Positions 6,608 to 15,467 are shown, counted from the first letter of the stretch. The stretch: DNA of 25,621 bases from Geminicoccus sp035556675 (GCF_035556675.1 NZ_DATMFZ010000359.1:1-25621); one strand, 5' to 3'. The notes: a model not told the origin generated them from the letters alone. Translations and numbers: made by a program.

Positions 6608-7465
6608 ATGCAACGTCGTGGCCCGGAGCCGAGATTCCGCGTGCTGCTGGTGAGCGATCACCGGCAGGAACCGGAAGAGGTCGGCCGGCTCCTTCGCCGC
6701 GCGGGCTTGGCGCTCGCCTGCCTCGAGCACACCGCTACCCTCGCCGATGCGATCGGCCTGCTGGCCGATCAGGCGATCGGTGCCGTGCTGCTCGACCTGT
6801 GCACCGCCGATGCCGGGGGGCTGTGCGGTCTGGTCCGCCTCCAGTCGATCGCACCCGGCCTGCCGATCCTGGCCTATGCCGGGCCGCATGACGCCTCTCC
6901 GCTCGATCAGGCTCATGCCGTGACCTGCCTGCAGCGAGCAGCGCGCAAGCGCGAGCAGGACCGCCGCCTGGCGCATGTCGCCACCCATGACCGGCTGACC
7001 GGGCTGGCCAATCGCTGGCTGCTGGAAGAGCGGCTGAAGCGCGCGGTCGCCCAGGCCCGGCGCAGCGGCCAGGCCGGCTGCGTCTATTTCTTCGACCTCG
7101 ACGACTTCAAGGCGGTGAACGACCGGCTGGGCCATGAGGCCGGCGACCATCTGCTGCAGTCGTTCGGCAACCGTCTGCTGCGCTCCCTGCGCGCCACCGA
7201 CACGGTCGCGCGGCTGGGCGGCGACGAGTTCGTGGTGGTGATGGACCGGATCGGCGACCGCGCCAATGGCGAGCGGGTCCGTACCCGGCTACAGCGGCTC
7301 CTGTCCCTGCCGCATGCCATTCCCGGCCATGAGGTCCAGACCAGCGCCAGCATCGGCATGGCGCTGTTCCCCGACGAAGGCGACGACCTGGACGCGCTGC
7401 TGCGCGTGTCCGACCGGGCGATGTACCACGACAAGCAGCGTCACGCCGTTCAGGCCGGCTCGTAG
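6608..7465 (+). CDS. diguanylate cyclase with degenerate receiver domain
   Basis: A 285-residue cytoplasmic protein that should make cyclic di-GMP from two GTP. Residues 10-110 look like a response-regulator receiver domain (RVLLVSDHRQEPEEVGRLLRRAG, AVLLDL with a possible phosphoacceptor D63). The acidic pair after the first strand is reduced to SD, and the conserved lysine near the end is missing (CLQRAARK instead of LxKP). The GGDEF domain spans about 120-280 and has DRLTGLANR, DLDDFKAVND, an intact RLGGDEF active site and, five residues before it, RATD, the RxxD inhibitory I-site for product feedback. An upstream ATG at 6515 would add 31 proline-rich residues and is less likely than 6608, which has GGGAAG eight bases upstream. 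Its 3' end overlaps the MBL gene by 16 bases. Confidence 0.9.
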   Translation: MQRRGPEPRFRVLLVSDHRQEPEEVGRLLRRAGLALACLEHTATLADAIGLLADQAIGAVLLDLCTADAGGLCGLVRLQSIAPGLPILAYAGPHDASPLDQAHAVTCLQRAARKREQDRRLAHVATHDRLTGLANRWLLEERLKRAVAQARRSGQAGCVYFFDLDDFKAVNDRLGHEAGDHLLQSFGNRLLRSLRATDTVARLGGDEFVVVMDRIGDRANGERVRTRLQRLLSLPHAIPGHEVQTSASIGMALFPDEGDDLDALLRVSDRAMYHDKQRHAVQAGS

Positions 7466-8448
7466 CGATCCACACCGTCGGGATCAGTGGTCCGCCGGAC
7501 CTGCCCGCTCGCCACCAGCCGGTTCAGGTGCGCCAGGGTCTCGCCCAGGGCGAAGCCCAATTGGTGGAGGTCCAGTGCGCGGGGGAACAGCACGGCCGTC
7601 ACCTCCCAGGCACTGGGCCGCTGCCGGCAGGCGGCGAGCGTTGCGTCCAGCCGCTCCGCGTGATGGGCCTGCAACTGCGCGATCCGCTCGTGCAGGCCGA
7701 TGAAGGGCAGCTTGTGCGAGGGCAGCACCAGGGTCTCGGGGTCGAGCCCGGCATAGAGATCCAGCGAGCGGAGAAATCCGCCCAGCGGATCGGCCGCCGG
7801 CTCGGACGGCCAGACCGCGACATTGGGCGAGATCCGCGGCAGGACCTGGTCGGCGGCGATCAGCAGGCGCCGCTCGGCGGCGTAAAGTGTCACCTGCTCC
7901 GGGCTGTGCCCTTCCCCGATGATCACCTCGAACCGGCTGCCGCCGAGCCGGACCGTCTGGCCGGCCTGCAGCCGGGTGAAGCGGTAGGGGAGCGGGTCGA
8001 CGCCCTGCCGGTACTTGTTGCCGCGGCTGGCGCGCCGGGCCAGCAGTTCCTCCGGTACGCCACACGCCCGGTCGAACTGGCGGCCGCTCTCGACGAATTC
8101 CTCACTGCTGTCCACCGCCAGCATCCGGGCGGTCAGCCACTCGGTCCGGCTCATCAGGAGCTCCGCACCGGTCTGCGCCACCAGGGAGCCGACATTGCCG
8201 GCATGGTCCGGATGGAAATGGGTTGCCAGCACGCGCCGGATCGGTCGGCCCGCCAGGAACCCGGTGGTCAGGCGCTGCCACACCGCCTTGGTCGGCGCGT
8301 CGCCCAGGCCGGTATCCACGAGCGTCCAGCCGTCGCCGTCGTCGACGATCCACAGGTTCACATGGTCCAGCGCGAAGGGCAGCTTCAGGCGCAGCCAGAA
8401 GATCCCTTCCGCGACCAGCGCCGGCTCACCGGCCTCGGGTACCGCCAT
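7450..8448 (-). CDS. MBL-fold metallo-hydrolase
   Basis: A 332-residue metallo-beta-lactamase-fold hydrolase. The metal motif HFHPDH lies at residues 77-82 (TH-F-H-P-D-H-AGN). An upstream strand pair is VNLWIVDDGDGWTLVDTG with its aspartate. The third histidine is in GEGHSPEQV, and AADQVLP supplies the bridging aspartate. LPSHKLPF carries the last ligand histidine. The C-terminal 90 residues form a winged-helix-like tail (ALGETLAHLNRLVASGQVRR), as in LACTB2-like enzymes and some alphaproteobacterial MBL proteins thought to act on thioesters. The start at 8448 (MAVPEAGEP) follows AGAGG. It is divergent from the HugZ-like gene (117-base gap), and its 3' end overlaps the diguanylate cyclase by 16 bases. 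The substrate is unknown. Confidence 0.88.
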   Translation of the reverse strand: MAVPEAGEPALVAEGIFWLRLKLPFALDHVNLWIVDDGDGWTLVDTGLGDAPTKAVWQRLTTGFLAGRPIRRVLATHFHPDHAGNVGSLVAQTGAELLMSRTEWLTARMLAVDSSEEFVESGRQFDRACGVPEELLARRASRGNKYRQGVDPLPYRFTRLQAGQTVRLGGSRFEVIIGEGHSPEQVTLYAAERRLLIAADQVLPRISPNVAVWPSEPAADPLGGFLRSLDLYAGLDPETLVLPSHKLPFIGLHERIAQLQAHHAERLDATLAACRQRPSAWEVTAVLFPRALDLHQLGFALGETLAHLNRLVASGQVRRTTDPDGVDRYEPA

Positions 8449-8565
8449 CGGAAAACGCAACGCCTCTTCTCCCACTGAGCTGCACCTCTCTCGTCCGGCC
8501 GGAGCAATTCCGCTATCTGAACCTGGAGCGCCATCGGGCAATGCCCGGCCAGCAGGACCCAGGAC

Positions 8566-9306
8566 ATGACCAGCAGCGCCGAAACCCCGCCCGCACCGGC
8601 CGACCTCGTCCGCCGGCTGATGCGCGAGCGGCCCACCGTGGCGCTCGGCACCATGCTGCCGGGCGGCGCGCCCTATGTCTCGCTCGCCCTGGTGGCACTG
8701 GCGCATGACGCGAGCCCGCTCCTGCTCCTCTCGCGCCTGGCCGAGCACACCCGCAACCTCGACGCCGACCCGCGCATCTCGCTCCTGTTCGACGGCACGG
8801 CCGGCCTGGCCTCGCCGCTCACCGGGCCACGCGCCAGCGTCCAGGGGCTCGCGGTCCGCAGCGACGACAAGCTGCTCCTCGAACGGTTCGTCCAGCGTCA
8901 TCCGGACGCCGCGACCTATGCGGGCTTTGCAGATTTCGGCCTGTTCCGGGTGACGGTGCAGCGCGCCCATCTGGTGGCGGGCTTCGGCCGGATCCACTGG
9001 GTGGAGGGGGCCGACCTGCTGCTGGATACCGCGTCACACCAGGCACTGGCCGCCGCCGAAGCCGGCATCCTCCGCCATATGAACGAGGACCATGCCGATG
9101 CGGTCGACCTCTATGCGACAGCGCTCGGCGGCAGCGGCACCGGCTGGACGCTCACCGGCGTGGATCCGGAAGGGGCGGATCTGCGCCGGGGCGGCCAGGT
9201 GCTGCGCCTCCCCTTCGCCCGCCTGGTCGGCGATGCCGGCAGCGTCAGGGAGGCGCTGGTCGATGCGGTCCGCCGGGCGCGCGACGGCAGCCTCGCTTCC
9301 GGCTGA
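8566..9306 (+). CDS. HugZ-like split-barrel protein with DUF2470 domain
   Basis: A 246-residue protein of the pyridoxamine-phosphate-oxidase-like split-barrel superfamily. The N-terminal 150 residues (VALGTMLPGGAPYVSLALVA, HTRNLDADPRISLLFDG, RASVQGLAV) form the flavin/heme-binding barrel. The C-terminal region from about 165 (AAEAGILRHMNEDHADAVDLYA) is a DUF2470 domain, whose N-terminal histidines are implicated in heme handling in HugZ/HutZ-type heme-degrading proteins. This architecture is typical for the HugZ family, so a role in heme use or a related redox reaction is plausible, while true B6 oxidase activity is not, since pdxH is present separately. The start at 8566 has a weak ribosome-binding site. 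Its 3' end faces the TerC-family gene with a 10-base gap. Confidence 0.85.
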   Translation: MTSSAETPPAPADLVRRLMRERPTVALGTMLPGGAPYVSLALVALAHDASPLLLLSRLAEHTRNLDADPRISLLFDGTAGLASPLTGPRASVQGLAVRSDDKLLLERFVQRHPDAATYAGFADFGLFRVTVQRAHLVAGFGRIHWVEGADLLLDTASHQALAAAEAGILRHMNEDHADAVDLYATALGGSGTGWTLTGVDPEGADLRRGGQVLRLPFARLVGDAGSVREALVDAVRRARDGSLASG

Positions 9307-9316
9307 GCCCCGCCCG

Positions 9317-9922
9317 TCAGAGTGCTGCCAGTACCTCGTGACCGCCCTCCCAGGTCATCTTGAGCGCCACGAACAGGATGATCAGCAGGCCGACCCAGGC
9401 GAGCCAGCGGTGGCGCTCCATCCAGCGCGCGATGAAATTGGCCGCCACGCCCATGAGCGCGATCGACAGGATCAGGCCGAAGATCAGCGCCGGCAGATGG
9501 TCCTTCGCCACGCCGGCCACTGCCAGCACGTTGTCCAGCGACATCGACACGTCGGCCACGGCGATCTGGAACGAAGCCGCGGCGAAGGTCTTGCGTGCGA
9601 CCGGCACGTCGCCAGGGTCGACTTGGTCGGCATGATGCCCCTCGCGGAGCTCCCGGTACATCTTGTAGGAGACCCAGAGCAGGAGCAGGCCACCGGCAAG
9701 CAGCAGGCCCACGATCTGCAGGAGCTGCACGGCGACCAGGGCGAAGGCCACCCGGAAGATCAGGGCCAGCACCACGCCCAGCAGGATCGCCCGGCGCTTC
9801 TGCACATCGGGAAGACCCGAGGCGAGCTGTCCAACCACCACCGCATTGTCGCCGGCAAGCGCGATGTCGATCAGGACGATCGTGAAGAACACATAGAACT
9901 CGGCGAGAAGGCTCTCTGGCAT
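9317..9922 (-). CDS. TerC/YjbE-family integral membrane protein
   Basis: A 201-residue inner-membrane protein with about six or seven hydrophobic segments. The first carries the family motif IDIALAGDNAVVVG and the later half repeats it as VADVSMSLDNVLAVAG. Acidic residues in two symmetry-related membrane segments are the hallmark of TerC/Alx proteins, which are linked to metal ion (probably manganese) efflux and to tellurite resistance. The length fits the short YjbE-type branch. The frame is open upstream to 9991, but the ATG at 9922 begins directly at the hydrophobic start (MPESLLAEFYVFFTIVLIDIA). It converges on the HugZ-like gene and is divergent from cobU (116 bases apart). No manganese riboswitch pattern is evident upstream. 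Confidence 0.85.
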   Translation of the reverse strand: MPESLLAEFYVFFTIVLIDIALAGDNAVVVGQLASGLPDVQKRRAILLGVVLALIFRVAFALVAVQLLQIVGLLLAGGLLLLWVSYKMYRELREGHHADQVDPGDVPVARKTFAAASFQIAVADVSMSLDNVLAVAGVAKDHLPALIFGLILSIALMGVAANFIARWMERHRWLAWVGLLIILFVALKMTWEGGHEVLAAL

Positions 9923-10038
9923 GGACGCTCCGCGATTGACGCCGGGCCGATTAGCAGATCCAGCCGGCGGGGCCAGTTGAAAACCGCTCATCTGGCGTTC
10001 TTGACCCGGGAGGTCCAGGCGCGGCAGATCGCCCGATC

Positions 10039-10566
10039 ATGACCGACCGTTCACCTGCCAGCCTCACGCTCGTCCTGGGCGGCGCCCGCTCCGGCAAGAG
10101 CCGCTATGCCGAGGCACTCTGCCTGGAAGCCGCTGGCGACCCGCTCTATCTGGCGACCTCCCAGCCGCTCGATGCCGAGATGGCGGCGCGGGTGGCACGG
10201 CACCGGGCAGAGCGCGACCGGCGCTGGCGGACGGTCGAGGAGCCGCTCATGCTGGCCGAGCGGCTGGCGGAGCTGGCAGCGCCCGGACGTATCGTGCTGG
10301 TGGAATGCCTGACCTTGTGGCTCACCAACCTCATGGTGGCCGGGCGCGACGTGGCGGCGGAGTCGGCCGGGCTCGTTCGGTTGCTGCCGGATCTGGCGGG
10401 CCCGGTCGTCCTGGTGTCCAACGAGGTCGGCCAGGGGATCGTGCCGGCGAACGCCATGGCGCGTGAATTCGTCGATCATGCCGGCCGGCTGCACCAGGCG
10501 ATCGCCCGGGCAGCGGACCGGGTGGTGCTGCTGGTGGCCGGGCTGCCGGTGATGGTGAAGGGCTGA
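10039..10566 (+). CDS. cobU: bifunctional adenosylcobinamide kinase / guanylyltransferase
   Basis: A 175-residue enzyme of the cobalamin nucleotide-loop pathway. It phosphorylates adenosylcobinamide and then transfers GMP to it, giving adenosyl-GDP-cobinamide. The P-loop GGARSGKS spans residues 14-21. H55 in RHRAERD is the equivalent of the histidine that carries GMP. VECLTLWLTNLM and VSNEVGQGIVPANAMAREFVDHAG are diagnostic CobU segments. The length is normal. It is the first gene of the cobU-cobW-cobN-otnK-otnC train and lies 21 bases from cobW. The upstream gap of 116 bases contains no recognisable B12 riboswitch, so control must lie elsewhere or be constitutive. The name cobP is used for the same enzyme in Pseudomonas denitrificans. 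Confidence 0.96.
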   Translation: MTDRSPASLTLVLGGARSGKSRYAEALCLEAAGDPLYLATSQPLDAEMAARVARHRAERDRRWRTVEEPLMLAERLAELAAPGRIVLVECLTLWLTNLMVAGRDVAAESAGLVRLLPDLAGPVVLVSNEVGQGIVPANAMAREFVDHAGRLHQAIARAADRVVLLVAGLPVMVKG

Positions 10567-10587
10567 GGTTTTCTTGAAGGGCGACGC

Positions 10588-11616
10588 ATGAGCAAGATCC
10601 AGGCGACGGTGATCACGGGCTTTCTCGGCAGTGGCAAGACCACGCTGATCCGCCACCTGCTCGCCAACGCCGCTGGCCGGCGCCTCGCCCTGGTGATCAA
10701 CGAGTTCGGCGAGCTGGGCGTGGACCGGGAGGTTCTGCTGGGCTGCGGCGATGTCACCTGCCGCGAGGAGGACGTGGTCGAGCTCGCCAATGGCTGCATC
10801 TGCTGCACAGTCGCCGACGACTTCCTGCCGACCATGGAGAAGCTGCTGGCGCTGGATCCGCCGCCGGACCACATCGTGATCGAGACCTCGGGGCTGGCCC
10901 TGCCCAAGCCGCTGGTCAAGGCCTTCGCCTGGCCGGGCATCCGCGACCGGGTGACGGTGGATGGGGTGGTGACCGTGGTGGATGCCGCCGCGGTGGCGAG
11001 CGGCCTGTTCGCGCCGGATCCGGCCGCGGTCGCCCGCCAGCAGGCGGCCGACCCGAACCTCGACCACGAGACGCCGCTGGAGGAGCTGTTCGAGGAACAG
11101 GTCGGCTGCGCCGACCTCGTGGTCCTGAACAAGGCCGATCTGGTGGCCGAGGCCGACTGGCCAGCCGTGGACGGCACGGTGGCGCAGGACCTGCGCCCGC
11201 AGGCACGCACGGTGCGCGCCGTGTCGGGCCGCCTGCCGGTCGAGGTGGTGCTGGGGATCGGTGCAGCAGCCGAGACAGACCTGGCCAGCCGTCCCTCCCA
11301 TCACGACGGGGTGGAGCACGACCATGACGACTTCGAGAGCTTCGCCGTGGCCCTGCCGCCGATCGCCGATCCGGAGCGGATCGCCGCCGAGCTCGGCCGG
11401 ATCGCCGACCAGTTCCGCGTGCTGCGCCTGAAGGGGTTTCTCGAGGTCGCCGGCAAGCCGATGCGCCTCGTGATCCAGGGCGTGGGCGGCCGGGTGACCC
11501 AGGCCTATGACCGGGCTTGGCGGGCCGACGAGCCGCGCCTGTGCCAGCTGGTGGTGATCGGCGAGAAAGGCCTGGACCAGGCAGGCATCACGACGGCGAT
11601 CCGCGCCGCCGCCTGA
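10588..11616 (+). CDS. cobW: cobalamin biosynthesis GTPase CobW
   Basis: A 342-residue COG0523-family GTPase. CobW is thought to supply cobalt for, or otherwise assist, insertion into the corrin ring by CobNST. The P-loop GFLGSGKTT is at residues 11-19, INEFGELGVD follows, and GCICC (C70, C72, C73) is the family metal-binding CxCC motif. The NKAD G4 motif lies near residue 180. A histidine/acid-rich stretch HHDGVEHDHDD between the GTPase domain and the C-terminal CobW_C domain may bind metal. CobW_C ends with LRLKGFLEVAGKPMRLVIQGVGGRV. The gene is bounded by cobU and by cobN, two bases downstream, so it belongs to cobalamin synthesis and not to a zinc-stress COG0523 group. Confidence 0.95.
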   Translation: MSKIQATVITGFLGSGKTTLIRHLLANAAGRRLALVINEFGELGVDREVLLGCGDVTCREEDVVELANGCICCTVADDFLPTMEKLLALDPPPDHIVIETSGLALPKPLVKAFAWPGIRDRVTVDGVVTVVDAAAVASGLFAPDPAAVARQQAADPNLDHETPLEELFEEQVGCADLVVLNKADLVAEADWPAVDGTVAQDLRPQARTVRAVSGRLPVEVVLGIGAAAETDLASRPSHHDGVEHDHDDFESFAVALPPIADPERIAAELGRIADQFRVLRLKGFLEVAGKPMRLVIQGVGGRVTQAYDRAWRADEPRLCQLVVIGEKGLDQAGITTAIRAAA

Positions 11617-11618
11617 CC

Positions 11619-14600
11619 ATGCATCTCCTGCCGGCCGACGCGGCGGCCAGCCTGAACGAGGACGTGCCGGTCGATCTCGACCAGGCACCGGCCGAGCTGG
11701 TGGTCGCCTCGTTCGCCGACACCGAGCTCGCCTGCCTGGCAGCGGCCCTCGACCGGCTGGCCGCAGCAGCTCCGGATGGCGGCCTGCCCGAGACACGGCT
11801 GGCCCCCCTGCGCCTGCTGCGCCATCCCATGTCGGTCGATCTCTGGGTCGAGCGGACCCTGGCCCACGCCCGGCTGGTGGTGCTGCGGCTGATCGGCGGC
11901 CGGTCCTACTGGTCCTATGGCCTGGAGCAGGTGGTGGCCGCCTGCCGGGCGCAGGGCGTGGCGCTGGCAGTCCTGCCGGGCGACGACCGCCCGGACCCGT
12001 CCCTGGACGGCTGGTCGACCCTGCCACGCGCGACCTGCGAGCTGCTCTGGCAGTGCCTGGCCGAGGGCGGCGTCGAGAATGCCAGCCGCTTCCTAGCCAA
12101 TGCCGTAGACATCCTGGCCGGCAGGCCGGCCACCGGGCGAGCAACGCCCCTGCCCCGGATCGGCCTGTACCGCGCGGGCCGCACCTTCACTGCACCACAC
12201 ACCGCCTGGGCCAACGCCGATCCGCCGGTCCGGGCCGTGGTCCTGTTCTACCGGGCGATGCTGCTCGCCGGTGACCTCCAACCGGTCGACCGGCTGATCG
12301 AGGCGCTGGCCGGCCACGGCATCGGCGCGGTCGGCCTGTTCGTGTCCAGCCTGAAGAACCCGGCCGAGGCGGCGCTCGCCCGCGAATGGTGCCAGACCGT
12401 GTGCCCGGGCATCCTGCTCACCGCCACCGGCTTTGCCACCGCGAGTGCCGAGACCGGCTGGACGACCCCCTTCGACGCGCTGGACGTCCCGGTCATCCAG
12501 CTCGTGCTGGCCGGCTGCGGCGAGCCCGCCTGGCGGGACAGCCCGCGCGGCCTGCCGCCGGTCGACCTCGCCATGCAGGTGGCGCTGCCCGAACTGGACG
12601 GCCGGCTGCACGGCCCGGTGATCGCGTTCAAGGACGGCGGCAGCCGGCACGAGCCCAGCCAGTGCCGGATCGTCCGCTGGCAGGCCTCCGCTTCCGGCAT
12701 CGCCCGTGCAGCGACGCAGGCCGCTGCCTGGCTGCGGCTGCGCGACACCCCGCCCCGCGACCGGCGGGTGGCCCTGGTGCTGGCCAACTACCCGGTCCGG
12801 GACGGCCGGCTGGCCAACGGCGTCGGCCTGGACACACCCGCCTCCGCGATCGCGATCCTGAAGGAGCTGAAACAGGCTGGATACAATATCCAATCCATCG
12901 CGGACGATGGGGACGCGCTGATCCGGTCACTCCAGACCGGCGTCACCAATGTACCGCCGCAGGCGGATCTTCCGGCCGACGGGAAGAACCAGTCCGCCGA
13001 GGCCGAAGAACCTGCCGGGACCAGGCGTCAGGTGCGGGTCCGGGTCGAACTGGAGCGCTACCGGGACTGGTTCGCCCGGCTGCCGGACGAGGTGCAGGGC
13101 GCGGTGACGGAGCGCTGGGGTAGCGCGGAGGCCGATCCGTTCTGCCGGGACGGCGCCCTGCTCCTTCCGGTCCTGCCGCTCGGCCAGGTTGTGGTCGCCC
13201 TTCAGCCGGCGCGCGGCTACGAGATCGATCCGGCCACGAGCTGGCACGACCCGGCCCTGGTGCCGCCGCACCGCTATCTCGCCTTCTATCTCTGGCTGCG
13301 TCATGGCTTCGCCGCCCATGCCGTGGTCCAGGTCGGCAAGCACGGCAACCTGGAATGGCTGCCGGGCAAGGCCACCGGCCTGTCCGATGCCTGCCACCCG
13401 GCCGCCCTGCTGGGGCCCATGCCGCTGGTCTACCCGTTCATCGTCAACGACCCGGGCGAAGGCAGTCAGGCCAAGCGGCGCACCAGCGCCGTGATCATCG
13501 ACCACCTGACCCCACCACTGGTCCGCGCCGGCCTGCACGGCGACCTCCAGACGCTGGAGAACCTGCTGGACGAGTATGCGGAGGCGCGCGACCTCGACCC
13601 GAAGCGGGCGGGGCTGGTGGCGCGCTCGATCGTCGAGGAAGCGTCGCGGCTGCGGCTCGACCGTGATCTGGCCGCAAGCGGGGGCCGGCCGGACGATGAA
13701 GTGGTGGCGCTGGATGCCTGGCTGTGCGAGCTGAAGGAGCTGCAGATCCGTGACGGGCTGCACGTCCTGGGCCAGAGCCCCTCCGGCCGGCAGCGGGCCG
13801 AGCTGCTGGCGAGCCTCGCCCGCCTGCCGCGCGGCAGCCGCCCGGGCGATGCCTCGCTGACCCGGGCGCTGGCGGCCGATCTGGGGCTGACCGGCTTCGA
13901 TCCGCTCGCGGCGGATGGGCTGGCCGCCCCTTGGTCCGGCCCCCGCCCCGCTGTGCTGGCCGAGCTCCTGCCGGCACCCTGGCGCACCGCCGGCGACACG
14001 GTGGAGCGGCTGGAGGCCCTGGCGCTGGCCCTGCTGGCCGAAGAACGCCCGGCACCGCCGGCCTGGACTGCCACAGCCGCGGTGCTGGCCATGTTGCAGG
14101 CCGAGATCGCCCCGGCGCTGGACCGCTCGGGGCCTGCGGAGCTGGCGGCACTCCTGGCGGCACTGGACGGGCGCTTCGTCCGCCCCGGCCCCTCCGGCGC
14201 CCCCAGCCGCGGCCGGCCGGACGTCCTGCCGACCGGGCGCAACTTCTTCTCGGTCGACTGCCGTGCCCTGCCCACGCCCGCCGCCTGGCGGCTGGGCTGG
14301 GCCTCGGCCGGTGCCGTCCTGCAGCACTATGCCGAGCGCCATGGGGAATGGCCGAAAGCGCTGGTCCTGTCCGCCTGGGGCACGGCCAACATGCGCACCG
14401 GCGGCGACGACATCGCCCAGGCCCTGGCCCTGCTGGGCTGCCGGCCGGTCTGGGACGGTGCCGGCGGCCGGGTCACCGGCGTGGAGGTGATCCCGCTGGA
14501 CCAGCTCGGGCGGCCCCGGGTGGACGTGACCTTCCGGGTCTCCGGCTTCTTCCGTGACGCCTTCCCCCAGCAGATCGAGCTGATCGACCAGGCAGCCCGG

Positions 14601-15431
14601 CTGGTGGCGGGCCTGGACGAGCCAGCAGACCAGAACCCGCTGGCAGCCCATGTCGCGGCCGAGGTGGCGCGGCTCGCCGCCACCGGCGAACCGCCGGAGC
14701 GGGCTCGCCTGCGCGCCAGTGCCCGCGTGTTCGGCAGCCGGCCCGGTGCCTATGGAGCGGGGCTCCAGGCGCTGATCGACGAGCGCCACTGGCAGGACGA
14801 TGGCGACCTCGCCGCCGCCTATCTCGCCTGGGGTGCGCATGCCTATGGCAGCGGCCGCGAGGGCCTGGCCGACGGCGACCAGCTGCGCCGTCGGCTGGAG
14901 CAAAGCCAGCTCGTGCTGCACAACCAGGACAATCGCGAGCACGACCTGCTCGACAGCGACGACTACTACCAGTTCGAGGGCGGCGTGATCGCGGCGATCC
15001 GGCATTTCAGCGGCCGCCAGCCGGAAGCCTTCCATGTCGACCACAGCCGGCCGGAGGCACCGAGACCCAGGCGGCTCGCCGAGGAAATCAGCCGGATCGT
15101 GCGCGGGCGGGCAGCAAACCCGCGCTGGATCCAGGGCGCCATGCGCCACGGCTACAAGGGGGCGTTCGAGATGGTGGCGACCGTCGACTATCTGTTCGCG
15201 TTCGCGGCCACCGCGCGCGTGGTCGAGGACCATCATTTCGACCAGCTGTTCGACGCCTACCTGGAGGACACGGCGGTGCGTGAATTTCTCCAGCACGCCA
15301 ACCCGGAGGGGCTTCGCGAGATGGCCGCGCGGTTTGCCGAGGCGATTGACCGCGGCCTGTGGCATCCTGCGCGCAACAGCGTGGCGATGCGGCTGGCCGA
15401 TCTGCTCGCCCTGCCGGTATCCAGCGGCTAG
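11619..15431 (+). CDS. cobN: cobaltochelatase subunit CobN
   Basis: The 1270-residue large subunit of the aerobic ATP-dependent cobaltochelatase inserts Co2+ into hydrogenobyrinic acid a,c-diamide together with CobS and CobT, which are absent here. Recognisable segments in order are LRLIGGRSYWSYGLEQV near residue 85-100, AVVLFYRAMLLAGD near 205, VALVLANYPVRDGRLANGVGLDTP near 385 and HLVPPHRYLAFYLWLR-type VPPHRYLAFYLWLRHGFAAHAVVQVGKHGNLEWLPGK near 550-580. FIVNDPGEGSQAKRR follows, then TGRNFFSVD near residue 870, and WGTANMRTGGDDIAQALALLG after it. RVDVTFRVSGFFRDAFP follows, and the end carries a helical GAMRHGYKGAFEM. The length is standard. The ATG at 11619 starts two bases after the cobW stop; upstream in-frame residues belong to cobW's shadow. 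Confidence 0.97.
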   Translation: MHLLPADAAASLNEDVPVDLDQAPAELVVASFADTELACLAAALDRLAAAAPDGGLPETRLAPLRLLRHPMSVDLWVERTLAHARLVVLRLIGGRSYWSYGLEQVVAACRAQGVALAVLPGDDRPDPSLDGWSTLPRATCELLWQCLAEGGVENASRFLANAVDILAGRPATGRATPLPRIGLYRAGRTFTAPHTAWANADPPVRAVVLFYRAMLLAGDLQPVDRLIEALAGHGIGAVGLFVSSLKNPAEAALAREWCQTVCPGILLTATGFATASAETGWTTPFDALDVPVIQLVLAGCGEPAWRDSPRGLPPVDLAMQVALPELDGRLHGPVIAFKDGGSRHEPSQCRIVRWQASASGIARAATQAAAWLRLRDTPPRDRRVALVLANYPVRDGRLANGVGLDTPASAIAILKELKQAGYNIQSIADDGDALIRSLQTGVTNVPPQADLPADGKNQSAEAEEPAGTRRQVRVRVELERYRDWFARLPDEVQGAVTERWGSAEADPFCRDGALLLPVLPLGQVVVALQPARGYEIDPATSWHDPALVPPHRYLAFYLWLRHGFAAHAVVQVGKHGNLEWLPGKATGLSDACHPAALLGPMPLVYPFIVNDPGEGSQAKRRTSAVIIDHLTPPLVRAGLHGDLQTLENLLDEYAEARDLDPKRAGLVARSIVEEASRLRLDRDLAASGGRPDDEVVALDAWLCELKELQIRDGLHVLGQSPSGRQRAELLASLARLPRGSRPGDASLTRALAADLGLTGFDPLAADGLAAPWSGPRPAVLAELLPAPWRTAGDTVERLEALALALLAEERPAPPAWTATAAVLAMLQAEIAPALDRSGPAELAALLAALDGRFVRPGPSGAPSRGRPDVLPTGRNFFSVDCRALPTPAAWRLGWASAGAVLQHYAERHGEWPKALVLSAWGTANMRTGGDDIAQALALLGCRPVWDGAGGRVTGVEVIPLDQLGRPRVDVTFRVSGFFRDAFPQQIELIDQAARLVAGLDEPADQNPLAAHVAAEVARLAATGEPPERARLRASARVFGSRPGAYGAGLQALIDERHWQDDGDLAAAYLAWGAHAYGSGREGLADGDQLRRRLEQSQLVLHNQDNREHDLLDSDDYYQFEGGVIAAIRHFSGRQPEAFHVDHSRPEAPRPRRLAEEISRIVRGRAANPRWIQGAMRHGYKGAFEMVATVDYLFAFAATARVVEDHHFDQLFDAYLEDTAVREFLQHANPEGLREMAARFAEAIDRGLWHPARNSVAMRLADLLALPVSSG

Positions 15432-15467
15432 TTCTTGCGAAACGAACCCGACGGAGGCGCTGAACCC

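Noticed and set aside
9516..9522. GCCACTG, which occurs in the B12-box core of cobalamin riboswitches
   Set aside because: It is inside the TerC-family coding region, 500 bases from cobU, and the surrounding conserved riboswitch sequence is missing.
12927..15365. An 812-residue open frame antisense to cobN, and similar long frames at 10051-12144 and 18002-20143
   Set aside because: The plus-strand genes in these places carry clear family motifs, while the antisense frames read as low-complexity GC-driven sequence without recognisable domains.
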